Shown here in pieces: positions 59,945-64,000 of a stretch of DNA of 64,000 nt (position 1 is the first letter of the stretch; the number at the start of each line of letters is the position of its first letter). A program made the translations under genes and the position numbers. Under the pieces are notes generated by a model. It was given only the letters and a program-made list of their open reading frames with translations. It searched no databases and had not been told where the DNA came from. The stretch is taken from assembly GCA_944470555.2 (NCBI GenBank), contig OX104127.1, forward strand, positions 55,770,140-55,834,139. Reading direction: 5' to 3'. This stretch comes from Heterobilharzia americana. Lineage: Eukaryota; Platyhelminthes; Trematoda; Strigeidida; Schistosomatidae.

Positions 59945-60305
59945 TGATGATGGACAGTGGCTACCAATGGAATCTAGGACGTTCTATTTGCTACTCCATA
60001 GCTGGAGATACCTACCTGTTGGTGAGTATTATCATTCCTACTAAGACTGAAAAGCAGGACTAATCACTTCAAACTCCAGAATGTCATTCACCAAACTAGT
60101 GAGTCACAATAATGTCAAACTTATAGTATACCCGTCGCACATGGTGTAGCTATCGTGACTCAATGGCCTAGTAGAGAACATTCTATATGTTGAAGCGACT
60201 CTACCTACTTTCTAGTCATAATAGTCGTAGACACACCCCTGAAACTGACAAGTCCAAGCAGGCGTCCTGCATCCCACTGCTAGCCACTGTCCATCATTAG
60301 TACTC
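59945..60305. repeat. Two Sm-alpha relics, inverted pair
   Basis: The left relic (59945-60080) reads minus: GACAGTGGCTACCAATGGAA then GACGTTCTATTTGC. The right relic (about 60130-60300) reads plus and ends GTCCTGCATCCCACTGCTAG then CCACTGTCCATCATTAG. The right one keeps CTGACAAGTCC, a one-base change from the core. Confidence 0.6.
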
Positions 60306-60501
60306 ACTTTATATTAGCTGAATCATATTCACCTAAGTAATTTAATTGGAGATTAGTTTGAGTCAAGTAAATAGATTGTTAGTTTCCACTTTCATCCTAT
60401 TGTTGAACAGTTCACTGTACATTCTATAGATTTGATTATCAGTTTCATCAGCTGTTTACCTGTGTAGTGTTTAATACCCATATTTTTTTAAAATTTCTTA
60501 G

Positions 60502-60586
60502 CTATATTTTCATGATGAACCTCTTTGCATATCAATTGTATTGGATAATTTATGCAATTTGCCAGTTAGGAAACTACAGATAGCAA
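60502..60586 (+). CDS. Arrestin, sixth visible exon (start of C-domain)
   Basis: An 85-nt exon with acceptor AATTTCTTAG and donor GTAAGT. It starts in phase 0 and ends in phase 1. LYFHDEPLCISIVLDNLC then NLPVRKLQIA match the beta-arrestin run [27 protein letters not shown], the first strands of the C-domain. It follows the fifth exon in frame across about 7.4 kb. The next expected segment (QYADICLFN-like) was not found before 64000, so the gene continues past the window. Confidence 0.88.
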
Positions 60587-60644
60587 GTAAGTACCAAACT
60601 TTTATATCACATACAACACTTTATTCATACATATGTATCATGAT

Positions 60645-60860
60645 AGGATTTATCATAGACCAAGGTTAGTTATCGTATCATTAACAACCTGAGAGTACTG
60701 AACAGCTGTTTTGTCCTAGCACAGGACTCCTCGGCAGTATGTAGCTGCTCCGTCACCAGGGATCAAACTTAGACCTTCAGGTCTCATGGTGAGCATGTTG
60801 CCACTTAAGCATAGATTCAGAGTTCAACGACACACAGTCTTGTACTTCGACCACTTTGCG
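60645..60860 (-). repeat. Hammerhead SINE, single copy
   Basis: The minus-strand arm (60690-60750) has CCGAGGAG for CTGAGGAG and CAAAAC for CGAAAC. The tRNA-like body follows to about 60830. Confidence 0.6.
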
Positions 60861-60862
60861 AG

Positions 60863-60867
<5 letters not shown>

Positions 60868-60924
<57 letters not shown>
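60868..60924. repeat. (AT)n microsatellite, about 57 bp
   Basis: Uninterrupted AT dinucleotide tract next to the SINE. Confidence 0.95.
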
Positions 60925-60926
<2 letters not shown>

Positions 60927-61094
60927 GCCTGGTAATTCTGTTAAGATTATCATCCAACTTCAAGCACTGAAGTGTTATCTAAGGCAACGTTAGACCTACA
61001 TAAAACTTCCCTTCTTGACAAAATCTTGTCCATTTCTCAAACAGTTTGACTAAGCGAATAATGAAGGTGTAGTATATCTCTTCTCTTCTGATTA

Positions 61095-61395
61095 AAATGT
61101 AGTCCGCGTTATTTGGATGGAGGAAATCTGCAGGAAGTCTTGTTGGACATAGACTTCATGCTTCTAGCACATCTCGGTGAGGCGAATCTGTAACTTGGAT
61201 GGAACTGATGTCCTGCCTGAGATATGAACCCTCATCACCTAGTGCTATATTCATAGGTGCTACAACGGATCTATTCAAACTGTGATTCATCACCTGTAGG
61301 GTTGGATCAAGTATATCAGTTAGTCACCAAAGGGTAATCAACTTCATGTTGTCTTGTCTTAAGTACTGATAAAATTCTACCAATCATTTTCCAGA
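61095..61395 (-). repeat. tRNA-like repeat (family B)
   Basis: Antisense copy: TTATTTGGATGGAGGAAATC at the start, GGTGAGGCGAATCTGTAACT near 61180, antisense tRNA-like part near 61225-61270 and a second half ending ACTTCATGTTGTCTTGTC. Confidence 0.55.
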
Positions 61396-61434
61396 CTTCA
61401 TTTGAAAAGAAACTGATGATCTGTTTAGTTTCAA

Positions 61435-61955
61435 GTTGTTATTCATCGTAGACTGACTTGAGTTAGATGAACAAAGGAAACCTGGGAGCATAGAACAGCT
61501 CTGTCATCTGACTAGCATGGGACTCCTCAGCAGTGCGCACACAGACCCCTCCAGGGATCGAACCTGTGACCCACAGGTTCCGCGTCCAACGCGTTATCAT
61601 TGAGCCACTGGGTCAGAATTCAATGGTTCATATTTCCAACTTCTGTTAGCTCACGATATAGCGTAATCGCCACCTAATGTTATCGTTGAGTAACTGCCCT
61701 CACGACCATCAGGCTTTGACTCCACTGGTCATGAGCTAACAGAAGTTGGAAATATGGACCATTGAATTCTGACTCGGTGGCTCAATGATAACACGTTGGC
61801 CACGGAACCTGAGGGTCACAGGTTCGATCCCTGGAGGGGTCTTGTGTGCGCACTGCTGAGGAGTCCCATGCTAGTCAGATGACAGAGCTGTTCAATGCTC
61901 CCAGGTTTCCTTTTTGCTCCTCTAACTCATGTCAGTCTACGATGAATAACAACTT
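61435..61955. repeat. Hammerhead SINE palindrome with ~220-bp arms
   Basis: Left arm about 61441-61665 (minus-strand SINE) and right arm about 61732-61950 (plus-strand SINE) are near-complementary over their full length; the ~70-bp loop is the family's central segment. Each arm holds a complete tRNA-like body (B box GGTTCGATCCC, plus strand near 61820) and a hammerhead with intact CTGAGGAG, but both share TGACAG in place of CGAAAC, so neither is active. The shared defect shows both arms came from one source. Confidence 0.8.
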
Positions 61956-62424
61956 GAAATATTTCCAAGTCTCCGCAACTCCCTCAAAATACATTTAATT
62001 GTTTTTTTTGTGACTATTATTCAGTTGTTCAAACAGCTGAAATGTACTTACTAACCAAAGGAACTTTACATTCAACAGTAGATGAACACTTCTGCAAGTA
62101 AGCATAATTTCTTAGAAAAAATTTTTGTACATTTGATGTTGCTTTAATGTTTTGTTTTACTAAGCTGAATATTCTATGAGCTATATCCTTTAGCATAAAA
62201 TGTTCTCTTCTCAATAAAAAGGTTGCTTTCAGTAAATTTTATGAAACTGACTTATTTAAGTTACAAGTAGGTGTATAGTTGCCTTAGTCCTTTTTTCCTG
62301 ATGTATCTGTTAATGGATATCTAAGTTACTTATCCTTCAACATTCTACAATGCCTGAATTATCTCATATTCTCCATTCAGGTTACATATGAATTGAAACA
62401 TTTAAAGTTATCAGATTTCTGTGG
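61956..62424. other. No gene or repeat recognised
   Basis: AT-rich; no coding signal and no arrestin exon found. Confidence 0.35.
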
Positions 62425-62760
62425 TCACTCTCCACAACTCCCTCAAAATTTAATTGAACTGGTGCTCATTGGTGACTAGTTTCGAGAAGTATTCCCCAAG
62501 TTCCAATAAGAAGTCGTGACTGGTGGAGTCAAAGCCTGATGGTCATGAGGACAGATACTCAACGATGACATTGAGTGGCGGTTGCGCTATATATCGTGAG
62601 CTAACAGAAGTTGGAAATATGGAGCATTGGATTGTGACCCAGTGGCTCAATGATAACGCGTTGGACGCGGAACCTGTGGGTCGCAGGTTCGATCCCTGGA
62701 GGGGTCTTGTGTGCGCACTGCTGAGGAGTCCCATGCTAGTCAGATGACAGAACTGTTCAT
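62425..62760 (+). repeat. Hammerhead SINE, longest plus-strand copy
   Basis: Contains the central segment (GACTAGTTTCGAGAAGTATT near 62475), the tRNA-like body with A-box-like GTGGCTCAATGATAACGC and B box GGTTCGATCCC (near 62685), and the first part of the hammerhead with the same TGACAG defect as the 61435 palindrome. It stops just after CAGAACTGTTC. Confidence 0.75.
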
Positions 62761-62974
62761 ATAAATTATTCTTTAGGAAATTATTTTAGTTGAGTAGAAT
62801 TGGTAAATTCTATGTTGGAATGATAAAAAGCAACTGAATATTTTTAGTATACGTAGAATTTCCACTTATACCGGTGTAAGGGAACCGGCAGGTGGTTGAC
62901 TTGTTAACGTACTTCATGTGTCTGTAATTAAAAGTAAACAACAACAATACTTACTGATAATTTGGTTGGTTATG

Positions 62975-63055
62975 GCTAGCAGAAGAATCCAGAATGAGCG
63001 TTTCGTCCTATTTGAGACTAGAGGCATCCGCATAGAAGCCCACATGCCAATAGAG
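62975..63055 (-). repeat. Sm-alpha hammerhead fragment
   Basis: The minus strand shows AATAGGACGAAACGCTCATT then CTGGATTC, so GAAA and stem II half are kept, but the CTGACGAG box reads CCTCTAGTC. Confidence 0.55.
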
Positions 63056-63244
63056 ATCAGACAATTCAATCCAATACAACAACGGAGAATAACAAGTATG
63101 CCAATAAATAGTAATAACAGTACTTACTATTTCACTAATCTTCTAATTTCGAGTTTATTTGATATAGTTTAATAATTCCCATTGTAACATGAAGAACAAG
63201 ATATTCACCGAAGAGACTCTTTTCAATGAATTTATTCCCATTGA

Positions 63245-63420
63245 AACTTCAGCAATATCTTTCGAAGCTAGTCACCAACGAGCACCAGTTCAATTGAATT
63301 TTGAAGGAGTTATGGGTATCTGGAAATATTTCAAGTTGTTCAGTTGGAGGAAGAAAGGAAACCTGGGAGCACTGGACAGCTGTTTCGTCCTAGTACGGGA
63401 CTCCTCAGCAGTGCGCTGTA
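63245..63420 (-). repeat. Hammerhead SINE, truncated, carrying an intact ribozyme
   Basis: The end of one SINE (GCTAGTCACCAACGAGCACC near 63269) is joined to the edge and hammerhead arm of the family; the tRNA-like body is missing beyond 63418. Confidence 0.65.
63361..63416 (-). ncRNA. Hammerhead ribozyme, all core residues intact
   Basis: On the minus strand: stem I GCACTG, core CTGAGGAG, stem II GTCC and GGAC around CGTACTA, core GAAA, a minimal stem III CAGCTG, cleavage triplet GTC, and the stem I partner CAGTGC (six perfect pairs). Every conserved position of the hammerhead consensus that I can check is present. The tiny self-complementary stem III suggests it acts better as a dimer, as known for Sm-alpha and Penelope hammerheads. 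Confidence 0.85.
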
Positions 63421-63639
63421 CATTCACTATATGATAATGATGACATAGGTATTTGTGATTATGATAACAGCTAAAGCATGAATGATAACAAAGTAGATTA
63501 CATAACATATGGAATGATTCCTATAAGGTGTGTAACTCAGGAAGGAGTGAAAAAATTGATGAAAGTATTGTGCAATAAGATTAGACAAGTTGGTCAAAAT
63601 GAAATCAATGTTTCCTAAGAAGATTAAGGTATATCTAGT

Positions 63640-63785
63640 AATGATGGGCAGTGGCTAGCAGCGGAATCCAGGATGCACATTTCATCCTATTTGGGACTCG
63701 TCAGCTGAATGTACCTGCTTCCCAGTGAGTGATGTTGTTCCCACCGGGACTCGGACTCGGGAGCGAGCGCTTCAAACGCCAGGAG
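63640..63785 (-). repeat. Sm-alpha SINE, 3' portion
   Basis: On the minus strand the tRNA-like half (TCCGAGTCCCGGTGGGAACA) leads into the hammerhead listed next. Its A-box half is cut at 63782, where unrelated sequence begins. It closely matches 46765-46932. Confidence 0.75.
63664..63712 (-). ncRNA. Sm-alpha hammerhead ribozyme, core intact
   Basis: On the minus strand: ATTCAG, core CTGACGAG, stem II GTCC and GGAT around CAAATA, core GAAA, TGTGC, cleavage triplet ATC, then CTGGAT pairing back to ATTCAG with one G-U. It differs from the published Sm-alpha type by a G-U pair closing stem II and ATC for GTC; both are tolerated changes in the hammerhead rule. Lower activity than the canonical form would be expected. 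Confidence 0.75.
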
Positions 63786-64000
63786 GATGAGAAGCTCATG
63801 AGGGTGGGAAAATGAGCATGGTAAAAACAGTGACCGTACATACGTCTTTTATACAAAGACAGAGAGAAAGTAAAACTTCGTCACTGCATTAGAATGTTAT
63901 TCCAAACGAAATGTAATCACATTCTGTCACACTAGCCAAGTTTTACAATTATATTTTTTAGATATATGGTCTTCGTACGCAAAGACTAATCAATAAATTC
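63786..64000. other. No gene or repeat recognised
   Basis: AT-rich end of the window. A possible acceptor TTTTTAG at 63955-63961 does not lead into arrestin-like sequence. Confidence 0.35.

Noticed and set aside
63962..64000. Possible next arrestin exon at the window end.
   Set aside because: In the required phase it gives a stop within a dozen codons and no arrestin similarity.
1..64000. CRISPR arrays, bacterial operons, rRNA genes.
   Set aside because: None seen. The introns, retroelement types and AT-rich composition are those of a eukaryote.

Overview
The window looks like schistosome (blood fluke) nuclear DNA. It is AT-rich, gene-poor and packed with broken retroelements. Three signs point to Schistosoma: copies of the Sm-alpha tRNA-plus-hammerhead-ribozyme repeat, about twenty mostly 5'-truncated copies of one RTE-clade non-LTR retrotransposon ending in TAA-type tails, and several Penelope-like elements. 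I cannot tell the species.

The only host gene I can support is an arrestin (beta-arrestin type) on the + strand. Six exon pieces between 25865 and 60586 encode about 233 residues of the N-domain and the start of the C-domain. Splice phases agree across every junction, and the introns are about 13.6, 8.0, 5.0 and 7.4 kb. The first ~45 residues and most of the C-domain are not visible; both ends probably lie outside the window. One frame break in the first visible coding block is explained either by a 56-nt intron or by a one-base deletion in an A-run.

Layout: 1-25864 lies upstream of the first visible exon and is repeats (RTE copies, hammerhead SINEs, another tRNA-like repeat, a Penelope relic, and a gag-containing foldback structure at 23381-24722). 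From 25865 to 60586 the arrestin introns hold further RTE copies, four Penelope relics and an RTE 5' end with an endonuclease domain. From 60587 to 64000 there is a hammerhead-SINE cluster that includes a ~220-bp-arm palindrome and two ribozymes with intact cores.

The most striking themes are: (1) two families of hammerhead-ribozyme SINEs, a few with intact catalytic cores; (2) nearly every tRNA-like repeat family here occurs as an inverted pair; (3) insertions dated by target-site duplications, including an RTE nested in a Penelope element, a SINE nested in a foldback, and a 234-bp RTE deletion derivative that keeps both ends. All boundaries were set by eye and are good to roughly 10-30 bases unless a duplication or splice site fixes them.
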